This document shows positions 9,591 through 19,057 of a stretch of 64,000 nucleotides of DNA, piece by piece. How positions within the stretch are numbered: the stretch's first letter is position 1; each line of letters opens with the position of its first letter. The notes below the pieces were generated by a model. That model saw nothing but the letters and a program-made list of their open reading frames with translations. It searched no databases and had not been told where the DNA came from. Source of the DNA: Nitrospira sp. Lineage in GTDB: Bacteria > Nitrospirota > Nitrospiria > Nitrospirales > Nitrospiraceae. Where the stretch lies: positions 1 to 64,000 of the forward strand of contig JANDJE010000004.1 in NCBI GenBank assembly GCA_024331095.1, in the 5' to 3' direction. A program made the translations under genes and the position numbers.

Positions 9591-9638
9591 AGACTACATA
9601 TAGCTATCGACTTTTTTTGTCAACACTAAATATAGTGG
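9591..9638 (-). promoter_or_regulatory. Putative paired NrdR boxes upstream of nrdJ
   Basis: AGACTACATATAGCTA (9591-9606) and ACACTAAATATAGTGG (9623-9638); the second matches 14/16 of ACACWATATATWGTGT; starts are 32 bp apart (about three helical turns). Confidence 0.75.
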
Positions 9639-9664
9639 GGTGCCTGTGAAATTTGGGGGGAAGC

Positions 9665-9739
9665 TGTGGATAGTCGGCTCTATCGTTTTTAGGGCCGATT
9701 TTATTCTGAGTTTTACCTGATTGGAGGCAGTTATCCACA
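9665..9739. promoter_or_regulatory. Two DnaA-box-like sites
   Basis: TTATCCACA at 9731-9739 (perfect) and TGTGGATAG at 9665-9673 (one mismatch on the reverse strand), upstream of nrdJ. Confidence 0.5.
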
Positions 9740-9763
9740 AGAGCACCGGGTTGGCGGGGCATA

Positions 9764-10144
9764 TCAGGACCTTTCCTCGAGCAGCCGTTCGATTGTTTTC
9801 ACCACTTCTTCCGTTCCGCTGATCGGGACGAACCGGCCTCCGATCCCCAGCACGACCACTTTGGCCCCGGCCACGCGGGTTTCATACCAACTGAAAAATC
9901 CCCAATTCTTTCGAATCGTGGCCGGTCGAACGACGCCGTCCATGAGTTGCTTGTTCTGAGCGCGAATGACCTCATGAATGAGCCGTTGATCCCGCGCGGA
10001 GGTCCGCTCATCCAGTCGATCGAGCGCCCGGTGCAACTCCGACTCGACGAACCGGACATAGTCGTCCGTCGTCGGATTCGACCATGCAGCCCAGACCGCT
10101 CCGGCAAGGATCACCACCAGGAAGGCTAAGCGGGCAAGGCTCAT
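9764..10144 (-). CDS. Small exported/membrane protein, DUF4359-like (tentative)
   Basis: N-terminal hydrophobic segment MSLARLAFLVVILAGAVWAAWSNPTTDDYVRFVESEL...FFSWYETRVAGAKVVVLGIGGRFVPI. Confidence 0.6.
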   Translation of the reverse strand: MSLARLAFLVVILAGAVWAAWSNPTTDDYVRFVESELHRALDRLDERTSARDQRLIHEVIRAQNKQLMDGVVRPATIRKNWGFFSWYETRVAGAKVVVLGIGGRFVPISGTEEVVKTIERLLEERS

Positions 10145-10223
10145 TTCGCGCTCCGAGATACTCCGACACTTTGATGTCTTCGCAATCCGGCCAAGGCAAA
10201 CATCCGCCCGATCGGATTTGCAC

Positions 10224-11486
10224 TCATACGGCGTGAGACAGCCCCGGAGCGTCGTTCCTTTCTTCCGGCTCGATGTGACGTCTGAGAGACCAAACCGCCA
10301 AGAGGCCCGGCAATGCGACCACAAAGGTTAGGACAAAGAACTCCGCCCATCCGACGGCCTCCACGATACCGGCGGACGGACGCCCCGCGAAAACCCGCCC
10401 CAACGCCTCAAGAGACGACAACAGCGCGAACTGGGTCGCCGTGTAGCGAGGGTCACACAGCGACATCACCAATGCCACAAAGGCGGCCGTCCCCATTCCA
10501 CCCGTCACGCTTTCGACCACGACCGCCGCCGTCAGGACGGCGGCGCTTTTTCCCATCAGGGCTACGACGGCAAATCCCAAATTCGACACCGCTTGCAACA
10601 GGCCGAAGAGCAAGAGGGCGGAAACGAGGCTCATCCTCGTCATCATCGCTCCTCCGAGCAAAGCGCCGGCGAGCGTGGCGAAGATCCCGACCCCCTTCAC
10701 CGTGCCGACTTCCACGGACGAGAAACCGACTCCTCCGATGAGAAACGCGGTCTGGAGCGAGGACGCGAAGGCATCGCCGAGTTTGTACAACACGACCACG
10801 GCCAAGAATCCCACCGCGTGGGGCCTGGAGAAAAATTCTCTCACGGGGGCGCCCACGGCTTCGGCCAGACTCCGGGGAGGATCGGCGAGCCGAATCGGTT
10901 CCGGGCTCACCACGATCGCGGCAAGCCCCGCCGCCATGACGGCCGCCATGACCAGATACGTCGTTTGCCAGCCGACTACGTCGGCCAACATCAAGGCGCC
11001 GGCGCCGGCGACCAACAGCGCCATTCGGTACCCGTTGACCCAGACCGCCGCGCCCAGCCCCCGTTCATGGGGATGAAGCGTTTCCGTGCGGTAGGCGTCG
11101 AAGACGATGTCCAACGAGGCAGAGAAAAACGCCACCAAAAGCGCCAGGATCGCCAACGTTTCGGGATGATCGCGCGGACCGATCGCCGCCATCAAGGCCA
11201 ACCCGGCCGCGACGCAGGATTGCGTCAACACCATCCATCCGCGACGCCTCCCAAACCAGGGAGGCACGACCCGATCCATAAGGGGGGCCCAGAGAAATTT
11301 CAGCGTATAGGGAAGACCGACCAACGTAAACACGCCGATCGTTTTAAGATCGACGCCTTCCACCGTCAGCCAGGCTTGCAAGGTGCCGGCGGTCAGGGCA
11401 AGCGGGAGACCCGAAAGGAAGCCCAACGGCAACATCACGGCGAGACGCCGACTGATGAACCGAGACTGGAAAGCGGAGTCGGTCAC
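10224..11486 (-). CDS. MFS transporter, AmpG-like muropeptide permease
   Basis: 12-TM-like; LPLGFLSGLPLALTAGTLQAWLTVEGVDLKTIGVFTLVGLPYTLKFLWAPLMDR is the AmpG signature. Confidence 0.88.
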   Translation of the reverse strand: MTDSAFQSRFISRRLAVMLPLGFLSGLPLALTAGTLQAWLTVEGVDLKTIGVFTLVGLPYTLKFLWAPLMDRVVPPWFGRRRGWMVLTQSCVAAGLALMAAIGPRDHPETLAILALLVAFFSASLDIVFDAYRTETLHPHERGLGAAVWVNGYRMALLVAGAGALMLADVVGWQTTYLVMAAVMAAGLAAIVVSPEPIRLADPPRSLAEAVGAPVREFFSRPHAVGFLAVVVLYKLGDAFASSLQTAFLIGGVGFSSVEVGTVKGVGIFATLAGALLGGAMMTRMSLVSALLLFGLLQAVSNLGFAVVALMGKSAAVLTAAVVVESVTGGMGTAAFVALVMSLCDPRYTATQFALLSSLEALGRVFAGRPSAGIVEAVGWAEFFVLTFVVALPGLLAVWSLRRHIEPEERNDAPGLSHAV

Positions 11487-11605
11487 GAAGCAACGCTCAT
11501 GTCAAACGAGCCTATTCATACGGAAGGAGCATATCATCGCCGCCTCGGTTCTTCAGCAGAATCTCGAAATGTGTAAGGGGAAAGACGTCCGGAAACGGCT
11601 ACCCA

Positions 11606-12106
11606 TCAACAGGGTTGCCTGTTGAACGAACAGGGCTTGTAGCGGGAAATGTCAAAATCCGTGTTCTCTTGATAGACCCGCTCGTTGCCGTTGACTCCGT
11701 CCTGCTCGGGATCGTTCCACATCGTGTGGTTCCACCAATAAAAGATCGGCTGAGCCTCCGTCTGATAGACGGGATTTCCATAAACGCTTCGGGCATATTC
11801 CCGCACCACTCGGGCCGTCACATAATCAATCCGGCCGTCTCCGGCCAGAGAATAGAGCGCAATAAAGAGCCGGGCTTCATGGTCATAGAGCTCATCCAGG
11901 CGGGTGCCGACATCCGGCTCGACGGGAAGCTGATCTGCAGCCAGGGCCGGCAATCCCAATCCACTCTCCATGCCGGAAAGCAAAACGCCCCACAGAGCAA
12001 GTGCGACAACCAATCGAAACACTGTTTTCAGCAGCCTTTCTTTTATCAAAACAAAGCTTCTTTCCGGAACAAGCAGCCGATGAAATTTCAAACGGCTGCC
12101 CATTTT
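11606..12106 (-). CDS. Hypothetical exported protein
   Basis: Hydrophobic N-terminus then RLDELYDHEARLFIALYSLAGDGRIDYVTARVVREYARSVYGNPVY; start codon uncertain (ORF opens at 12274). Confidence 0.55.
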   Translation of the reverse strand, partial: KMGSRLKFHRLLVPERSFVLIKERLLKTVFRLVVALALWGVLLSGMESGLGLPALAADQLPVEPDVGTRLDELYDHEARLFIALYSLAGDGRIDYVTARVVREYARSVYGNPVYQTEAQPIFYWWNHTMWNDPEQDGVNGNERVYQENTDFDISRYKPCSFNRQPC

Positions 12107-12507
12107 ACCATGTTTACCATGCCCGCCCCTCACCCTTCCTCCCTTTGAAGAGTTTGACTTCCTAACGATAAGGGGGCTATAAGATCGGCCGGTTTGTCGG
12201 GCCGAACCAGGCCGGGCCGGCGGGATCAAACTGGGGCCATGGCTAGAAGGAGGGGATGAGTTCGGCTCAGACACAGGCCATCATGATCACCAGCCTGCCT
12301 TCATCATCCGCCTACTACCTAAAAAGGGCGGACCATGAGCGGAGAGGTTTGGAGCGGATGTGACGGAAGCGGAAATGAGCTGCACGGAGAAGCGTCGAGG
12401 GAGTCGGATCGGCCGCGAGGCGTAACGCCTGGGCGCACCATTTCTCCACAATGAGCACCAAAGCAAATTGAATTTATTGTCCCTTTAACCAAGTTGAAAG
12501 GGAATTT

Positions 12508-13506
12508 ATGATGAATAGCAGCTCAATGTTTCTTCAGAAACACAACTCCGTCCGGCTGTCGGCAGCCGTGCTCATGTTGTGCGGGGCGCTGGTACCGAAT
12601 CCGGCCTCGGCCAGTCTGTTCGTGTCGGTTTCCACGAATGAAGCATCGGACGCCTTATTACTCGATGCTCCGGGCGCATTGATCCTGCACGGAGACGCAG
12701 TTGGCGGAACAGCCCATGTAAGGCCGGGAGGCCATCCCTGTCTTCCCGGCATCGGTCCCAACTGTTTGACCGGGGCGATCTTACCGTTTGGATTCGCCCA
12801 GGCGGAAATGGACGCCGGGGCGGGACATTTTCAGTTGTATGCAGGCGAAAGCGGCGGCGGGAGCGGCAGTGTCGGCATGATGATGACGGACTCGATCAGT
12901 CGCGGAGGACCCTTAGGAGTCGGCACAGTGACGTTCGATGTCCGTATCGATGATTTGTCGTTGTCTGCCAATCTCAACAACCTCGCGGGTGCAGCCGCCT
13001 ATTCCGACTTCAATTACTCGATTCTTACCCGGAGCTGCGACGGCAATATCTGCGATTATAATCAAGTGCTGTTCAGTTTTGATGCCACGCGTCAGTCCAC
13101 GCGCGATGGCGAGAACAACATCACCAATTACTCCAGTTATGGTTGGTCGGACATCACGGGCGGCGGCGACTCGGGTTCCGCCATCCCCGGCGTGTTCGAA
13201 ACTTCTTTTTCGATCCCCATCATTTTCGGCAGCGGGGCGCAACCGTTCGACTTCGCCATCTCGATCAGTGGCGGCGGTGGCTGCGATTTCGGCAGCAACT
13301 GCGGCAGCGCCTACGTTTCGTCCGTGAACTCGGCCTATCTCGGCATCCGCGTCGATGGCGGCTACGACTACGCCTCGGCGAACGGTTACGCCTATCCTGG
13401 ATTTATGCCGGCTGTGCCCGTGCCCGCCGCGGTCTGGCTGTTCGGGTCAGGACTGGTCGGAATGATCGGCATAGCACGACGGAAACGGAACCCGGCTAAC
13501 GCGTAA
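12508..13506 (+). CDS. VPxPA-CTERM sorting-domain exported protein
   Basis: Signal peptide plus C-terminal VPVPAAVWLFGSGLVGMIGIARRKRNPA. Confidence 0.9.
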   Translation: MMNSSSMFLQKHNSVRLSAAVLMLCGALVPNPASASLFVSVSTNEASDALLLDAPGALILHGDAVGGTAHVRPGGHPCLPGIGPNCLTGAILPFGFAQAEMDAGAGHFQLYAGESGGGSGSVGMMMTDSISRGGPLGVGTVTFDVRIDDLSLSANLNNLAGAAAYSDFNYSILTRSCDGNICDYNQVLFSFDATRQSTRDGENNITNYSSYGWSDITGGGDSGSAIPGVFETSFSIPIIFGSGAQPFDFAISISGGGGCDFGSNCGSAYVSSVNSAYLGIRVDGGYDYASANGYAYPGFMPAVPVPAAVWLFGSGLVGMIGIARRKRNPANA

Positions 13507-14042
13507 CCCGAGCGCAATTTGTTCCCCTCACCCACGCGTAATGGCGCTGCATCACGATCTCAAACTCGTGATGACTCCCATGTCATCGCGACTTTAGATG
13601 ACGTGCAGCGTCACCAGTGCCAAGATGCTGTAGAGCATCTTGCTCTTGTCGAGCATGGGATAGGTCTGGGCCGGACGCTTGACCGCGTTGACCACGGACT
13701 TACCCTTTGGGAACGGGGGATTACGAGAGACTCCGGTATCTTGACCGGTTCGGGGGCAGGCGCAGGGCACGTCGTCGGCAATGGCAGCGAAACGCCGGCG
13801 CGGCTGTGCAGAAATTGCGCGAAGTCGAAAAGCCCTGTTCCCAATCAACTCAACCTGATTCACGCCAGTGAACTGCGGGACCGAACTGCCGATCTGACCT
13901 TATCCGGATGAGTTACAATAATCCCGGTCTGCAACGAAGGATTACAGGCTCGCCCGATGGATTGCAGGTTCGGTAGCAGCTCATTCCGATCGGCGGACCT
14001 GTCAGTTGCGGTTAACGCCGGTCGAAAAGGTCGCTGATTGCA

Positions 14043-14382
14043 GATCCTCGGTTTTCCATTGATGGGGCCGTGGTTGTGGGGGAGAGCACCTCCGGCAATG
14101 GGGCTGAGGCCTTTTTATGGGATCAGACCCACGGCATGAGGTCTCTCTTCGACGTCTTCACCACCGATTATGGCTTGGACTCTTCCCTCACCGGCTGGCA
14201 CCCGACACGCCCACGGCCATTTCTCCCGATGAGCAAGCAATTGTGGCATCTGGCTCTGATCCCCAGAACCAGCCGGAGGTCTGGCTTGTGGGCTTCAGCC
14301 GGTGCCTCTTCCTGCGGCCAAGTATCTGTTCGGCGCCGCTCTGGTGGGGCTTGCCGCCTTTGCCCGACGGAGCCGAGGCTGA
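14043..14382 (+). pseudogene. Decayed HAF-repeat / VPLPA-CTERM exported protein
   Basis: Three-frame relic: FSIDGAVVVGESTSGNGAEAFLWDQTHGMRSLFDVFTTDYGLD / TAISPDEQAIVASGSDPQNQPEVWLVGFS / PVPLPAAKYLFGAALVGLAAFARRSRG*. Confidence 0.8.
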
Positions 14383-14453
14383 CACACACGCCAAGCCCCA
14401 TCGCTTCCAGGAGCTTGCCCGAAAGGGAGCGCCGTCTCTATAATGCCCGTCCT

Positions 14454-15791
14454 ATGACAAGTCGCCGGGCATCGCTCCATACGTTGGGGTGCCGATTGAA
14501 CCTCGCGGAGTCGGCAGTGCTGGGGGAAGGACTTCGCCGGAAGGGATTTGAGTTGGTCGAATTCGGCCGGCCGACCGACCTGCTCGTGCTCAACACCTGC
14601 GCGGTGACGGAGGACGCCGAACGCACATCGCGGTATCTGATCCGAAAAACCCTCAAACATTCCCCCCATGCGTTCATCGCCGTGACCGGCTGTTACGCTC
14701 AAATAGGCTTGGAGCGGCTCACCCGCGAGGCCGGCATCGACCTGGTCGTCGGCAACCAATTCAAGCTGGATCTGCCGTCGTATCTGCCGCCGGCCGATGT
14801 GTTGGAGAAACGCCGTTCGCCTGAAATTCTCCATACGAAGACGCTATCGCGCCAAGACTTCGATCTCCCTTACTTCGGCGAGCCGGATTCGACCAGAGCG
14901 CCCCTCAAGATCCAGGACGGCTGTAACGCCATGTGCAGCTTTTGCATCATTCCGTTTTCGCGAGGGCACGAGCGGAGCAGAAGACTCGAGGACATCCTGG
15001 AAGAGGCAACCGGCCTGGCCGCACGCGGCTATCGAGAGATCGTGCTGACCGGCGTGAACATCGGACGGTACGTTCACGACGGCCGCGATTTTTGCTCGTT
15101 GCTGCGGTGTCTCGACCAAGTCGACGGCATTGACCGTATCCGAATTTCGTCGATCGAACCCACGACCGTCGGCGACGAATTGCTGGATCTCCTGGCCGGC
15201 TCTTCGAAACTGTGTCCCTCGCTCCATATCCCTTTGCAGAGCGGAGACGACGGCATCCTGAACGCCATGAACCGCCGCCATACAGTCAAGGCTTATGTCG
15301 ATTTGATCGAGCGGGCCTTTTCCAAGATCCCTCGACTCGGACTGGGGACCGACCTGATGGCCGGGTTTCCGGGAGAAACCGAAGCGGCGTTTCGCAATAC
15401 CGTCTCGGTCGCGACGGATCTGCCCTTTTCCTATCTCCATGTGTTCCCCTATTCGCCAAGGCCGGGAACCGCCGCAGCCCGCATGAAGCGAGTCGTGTCG
15501 CCTTCGATCATCCGCAAGCGCGTCGACGTCCTCCGCGACATCGGACGCGTCAAGCAGCTCGCGTTCCATCACCGGCAGATCGGAACGACGGTCCCCGTTC
15601 TCTTTGAAACGGGCGTTCAGGATGGTCTTCGTCACGGCACCACGCCGAACTTCACGAAAGTAGCCGTCGCCGACACCGATGACTTGCACAATCAGATCAA
15701 GCCGGTCACCATCACGGCCGCAACCGACCGTTGGGTCATGGGACAGGTCGCCGCTCCTCAACGGACCTCAACCCTTGTGATGCAACCATGA
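14454..15791 (+). CDS. mtaB: tRNA (t6A37-C2)-methylthiotransferase, MtaB-like
   Basis: LHTLGCRLNLAESAVL, radical-SAM CNAMCSFCIIPFSRG, MtaB family features. Confidence 0.92.
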   Translation: MTSRRASLHTLGCRLNLAESAVLGEGLRRKGFELVEFGRPTDLLVLNTCAVTEDAERTSRYLIRKTLKHSPHAFIAVTGCYAQIGLERLTREAGIDLVVGNQFKLDLPSYLPPADVLEKRRSPEILHTKTLSRQDFDLPYFGEPDSTRAPLKIQDGCNAMCSFCIIPFSRGHERSRRLEDILEEATGLAARGYREIVLTGVNIGRYVHDGRDFCSLLRCLDQVDGIDRIRISSIEPTTVGDELLDLLAGSSKLCPSLHIPLQSGDDGILNAMNRRHTVKAYVDLIERAFSKIPRLGLGTDLMAGFPGETEAAFRNTVSVATDLPFSYLHVFPYSPRPGTAAARMKRVVSPSIIRKRVDVLRDIGRVKQLAFHHRQIGTTVPVLFETGVQDGLRHGTTPNFTKVAVADTDDLHNQIKPVTITAATDRWVMGQVAAPQRTSTLVMQP

Positions 15792-17122
15792 CGGCGATGC
15801 CCTTGCCCCGCCTGGTCCACATCGAGACCTTCGGCTGCCAGATGAACGAGTCGGACAGCGAGCTGGTCCGCGCCTTGCTGAAGCGCGAGGGGTTCTCGTT
15901 TACGCCCGACCGTGAACGGGCCGACGTGCTTCTGGTCAATACCTGCGCTATCCGCGAGAACGCCCACAACAAGATTTACGCGCACCTGACGGAGCTCAAG
16001 GAGATCAAGAAACGACGTCCTCTGGTGATCGGCGTTTTGGGCTGTATGGCGCAGAATCTGAAGAGCGAATTGGCCAGGCAGGAACCGCTCATCGACGTCT
16101 TGGCCGGACCGGACGCCTATCGACAGCTCCCCCTGTTGCTTTCAAACGCTCTGGCCGCTCAGGAGCAGGGATTTGCTCAACGGGGCTTTGCGCTTGATCT
16201 CTCGGAGTACGAAACCTATGAAGGGATCCTCCCGGATCGAAACGACGGCGTCAACGCCTGGATTACCGTCATGCGGGGCTGCGACAACTTTTGTTCGTTC
16301 TGTGTCGTCCCCTATACGAGGGGACGAGAGCGATCGCGCGATCCGGAATCCATCTTAACCGAGGCACGCGACGCGGCGGCCCGCGGCTTCACCCAGATCA
16401 CCCTGCTGGGACAAAACGTCAATTCCTATCGGCACGGAAACTGGGATTTTGCCAGACTGATCGGCGCAGTGGCGGATACTCCCGGCATCCGCCGCGTTCG
16501 TTTCACCTCGCCCCATCCCAAGGACTTTCCCCCAGCGTTGCTTGAAGCCATCGCCACCCATCCGAAGATTTGCAAACACATTCACCTCCCGCTTCAATCA
16601 GGGAGCGACCGTATCCTGGAACTGATGGGCCGAACATACTCGGCCGGAGAGTATCTGGCGCTCGTGGAGCAAATCAGGGACACCATCCCCGACGTCACCC
16701 TCACGACGGACATCATTTGCGGATTTTGTTCGGAATCGGACGACGATTTTCGAGAGACCCAAGGGGTGGTGGAGCGGGTTCGATTCGAGTCCGCCTACAT
16801 CTTCAAGTATTCCGAACGCAAACACACCATTGCGGCCAGAAAATACCAGGATGATGTTCCTGATCAGGTCAAAGGGGCCCGCGTGGCGGCGTTGGTGGAC
16901 ATCCAGCGGCGGATCAGCCTTGAGCGCAACCGTCGATATATTGGAAAACAAGTCGAAGTACTGGTGGAGCGAGATGCCACCAAATCTCCCACCCAAGGAA
17001 TGGGGAGAACGGATGGCAACATCACCGTCGTATGGGAGAAGGGAACCGACCCTTTTGAGCCCGGCACGTTGATCACCAAAGACATCTTCGACGCTTCCGC
17101 GGCCACGCTCTATGGAAAGTAA
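15788..17122 (+). CDS. miaB: tRNA-2-methylthio-N6-dimethylallyladenosine synthase
   Basis: HIETFGCQMNESDSELV, GCDNFCSFCVVPYTRGRERSR, TRAM-like C-terminus; 4-nt overlap with mtaB. Confidence 0.96.
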   Translation: MTAMPLPRLVHIETFGCQMNESDSELVRALLKREGFSFTPDRERADVLLVNTCAIRENAHNKIYAHLTELKEIKKRRPLVIGVLGCMAQNLKSELARQEPLIDVLAGPDAYRQLPLLLSNALAAQEQGFAQRGFALDLSEYETYEGILPDRNDGVNAWITVMRGCDNFCSFCVVPYTRGRERSRDPESILTEARDAAARGFTQITLLGQNVNSYRHGNWDFARLIGAVADTPGIRRVRFTSPHPKDFPPALLEAIATHPKICKHIHLPLQSGSDRILELMGRTYSAGEYLALVEQIRDTIPDVTLTTDIICGFCSESDDDFRETQGVVERVRFESAYIFKYSERKHTIAARKYQDDVPDQVKGARVAALVDIQRRISLERNRRYIGKQVEVLVERDATKSPTQGMGRTDGNITVVWEKGTDPFEPGTLITKDIFDASAATLYGK

Positions 17123-17448
17123 CTCACTTCCCTTTTATCCCGATCGGTTCAGGACATTCCGCCCTCACCGATTATGATCCGGCCTTAACGATCATTTCTG
17201 TATCGATCACCCTTCGCTCGTGGACAACTTTGTCCTTCTGGTACCGCCCATTCTGTTCTCTTTATCGCTCTCCCCTTTTCATACAGCTCTATCTTTTGAT
17301 CGTCACGTTATTGACGATTTCATGCTCCCTTAATCAGGAAGATTGACGCGCACTTTTTTATCATCTCCCTCTCGTCGTCCCCATGCCTCGACAGGTAACC
17401 GGGCGAAACGGCCCCTCCCATCGATACGCTTATCTGAGCAAGGCTTTT

Positions 17449-17494
17449 AGAGCACCAGCTCTAGCCGGCGGCATTACCGACAACCGCGTCGGTA
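17449..17494. other. Two perfect hairpins in tandem: AGAGC-ACCA-GCTCT and TACCGAC-AACCGC-GTCGGTA
   Basis: Perfect inverted repeats at 17449-17462 and 17475-17494 in a long intergenic region. Confidence 0.7.
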
Positions 17495-17625
17495 TAACAT
17501 TTGCTAGGCTTCCTACATCATCCACACTTCTTGGGGGGCTCAAGAGATGCCCGATTTTTTCCGTAATGACGGGGGATGCTCAAAAAGCGGATCTCTTTTT
17601 TATTCTTCGCAAGGAGCTTGTTGGA

Positions 17626-17709
17626 ATGTCGGTCGAATCGATCATTTCACTAGGTGTGTTGGGGTGGCTTGCGCTCGGTATGATTCTTATGGGTTTAGGC
17701 ATTTGGTAA
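17626..17709 (+). CDS. Putative 27-aa membrane microprotein
   Basis: MSVESIISLGVLGWLALGMILMGLGIW with AAGGAG ~10 nt upstream. Confidence 0.45.
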   Translation: MSVESIISLGVLGWLALGMILMGLGIW

Positions 17710-17710
17710 G

Positions 17711-18373
17711 TTGCTTGTGACGCTCATGCCTGCTTGGCCGAACATTCGCGCGTGCTCCGTTGCCGGATTGTCACTGGTTTTCGGCCTTCTGACGACCGGG
17801 TGCTCAGCTCTCTTCGTCGGCTACGGAGAACCTGTCACCCACAAGAGCACCAAGGGAACGGTCTATCTCAAGCCGATCATCGACCGATCGTTTATTGTCG
17901 ATCATCCGGCAACCATCGATCGGGCGACGCTTTTGACCGTTATCCAAGGCCTCATGGCCGAGGACATGACCGATTCATCCGCAGATATGCCCGTAGACGG
18001 CGGCAAGCCGATGAGAGTATTCAGCGATGAGGACGCCGAGTTTCTAGCTCCCCTGCTGGCCGACGGTTTATCGCAAGCGAAACCGAATCAACTGGTCGGT
18101 TTCACGGTGTCCCCATCGGCAGGGTCAGGCGCTGAACCCGCTGCGGGCATCATCTATTGGTACGATGGTTCCCTCCACATCACCGTTTCAACCACGGGCG
18201 GAAGGAGATTATTGGGATTCCGGCCGCGCATGGCGGCCCGAGTTGAAAGGGCGCCGGCCTACACGACGAATTGGACGCCCGGAACCCAGACAGCGGTGAT
18301 CAATCTCCGGCGTCTCGTCGGCAACACCCGATACGGGACGTCAGGTCACCTCCAACAACTCGGGCTGCAGTAA
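17711..18373 (+). CDS. Hypothetical lipoprotein-like exported protein
   Basis: LSLVFGLLTTGCSALFVGYGEP lipobox-like signal; start codon uncertain. Confidence 0.6.
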   Translation: MLVTLMPAWPNIRACSVAGLSLVFGLLTTGCSALFVGYGEPVTHKSTKGTVYLKPIIDRSFIVDHPATIDRATLLTVIQGLMAEDMTDSSADMPVDGGKPMRVFSDEDAEFLAPLLADGLSQAKPNQLVGFTVSPSAGSGAEPAAGIIYWYDGSLHITVSTTGGRRLLGFRPRMAARVERAPAYTTNWTPGTQTAVINLRRLVGNTRYGTSGHLQQLGLQ

Positions 18374-19057
18374 CACCACCTCCCGAGACAGGGGCTGCTT
18401 GAAATTCATGCGGCAATAGCAGGCGTAGGTCACGTAGGTATCCTGCAAACAATACCGGGCGAGCTCCAGCCCTTGACCCTTTTCCCACATCTCGGCCACC
18501 TGCTCTCCGCTTCCCGACTTGGTTTCGACCTGTAAGGCGCGGGCCAGCACGTCCAATTTGATCCAGCTCCTCGTATCCCAATTGCTCCATATCGCCATGG
18601 TGTCATAGATCGGTTCCGTCCGGAATTTGGCCAAATTGATCTCCATGCTCGGCTTGACTTGATGGATGATCGACCGTTTCTTGAGAAAAGGAAAATCGAA
18701 TCCCAGGCCGTTGTGTGTGATAAACAACGAGGGCCGAATCTGAGCGAGACGCGCCCAAAACCGGTGGAGCAACTCCCGTTCGTTGTGACCGTACCAAGCG
18801 ACGGCGCCCCTGGCCTCCATCTGATCGGAGAACTCCAACAATCCGATGCACACCACCCGGCTGAAGGTGCCGTCGAACGCCGACTTGGCGTACAGTTCGT
18901 CCTCCGCCCTTCGTCGCTCCTCGGCGGCCCCCGCCGTAAAAAGATCGCCGCTCGGTTCAAACCCAAAGTCCTCCTGGCTTTGCTGAGGCTTTCCTATGAT
19001 GCGAGCCCATTCCTCGCGAGGGGCCTGAACGGTTTCAATGTCGAGCACGATCTTCAT
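18341..19057 (-). CDS. 3'-5' exonuclease, PolB-like/DEDD fold
   Basis: MKIVLDIETVQAPREEWARI...LFITHNGLGFDFPFLKKRSI...GSGEQVAEMWEKGQGLELARYCLQDTYVTYACY. Confidence 0.82.
   Translation of the reverse strand: MKIVLDIETVQAPREEWARIIGKPQQSQEDFGFEPSGDLFTAGAAEERRRAEDELYAKSAFDGTFSRVVCIGLLEFSDQMEARGAVAWYGHNERELLHRFWARLAQIRPSLFITHNGLGFDFPFLKKRSIIHQVKPSMEINLAKFRTEPIYDTMAIWSNWDTRSWIKLDVLARALQVETKSGSGEQVAEMWEKGQGLELARYCLQDTYVTYACYCRMNFKQPLSREVVLLQPELLEVT

Noticed and set aside
10593-11576. 327-aa plus-strand ORF opposite the ampG-like gene
   Set aside because: Antisense shadow ORF, composition not protein-like.
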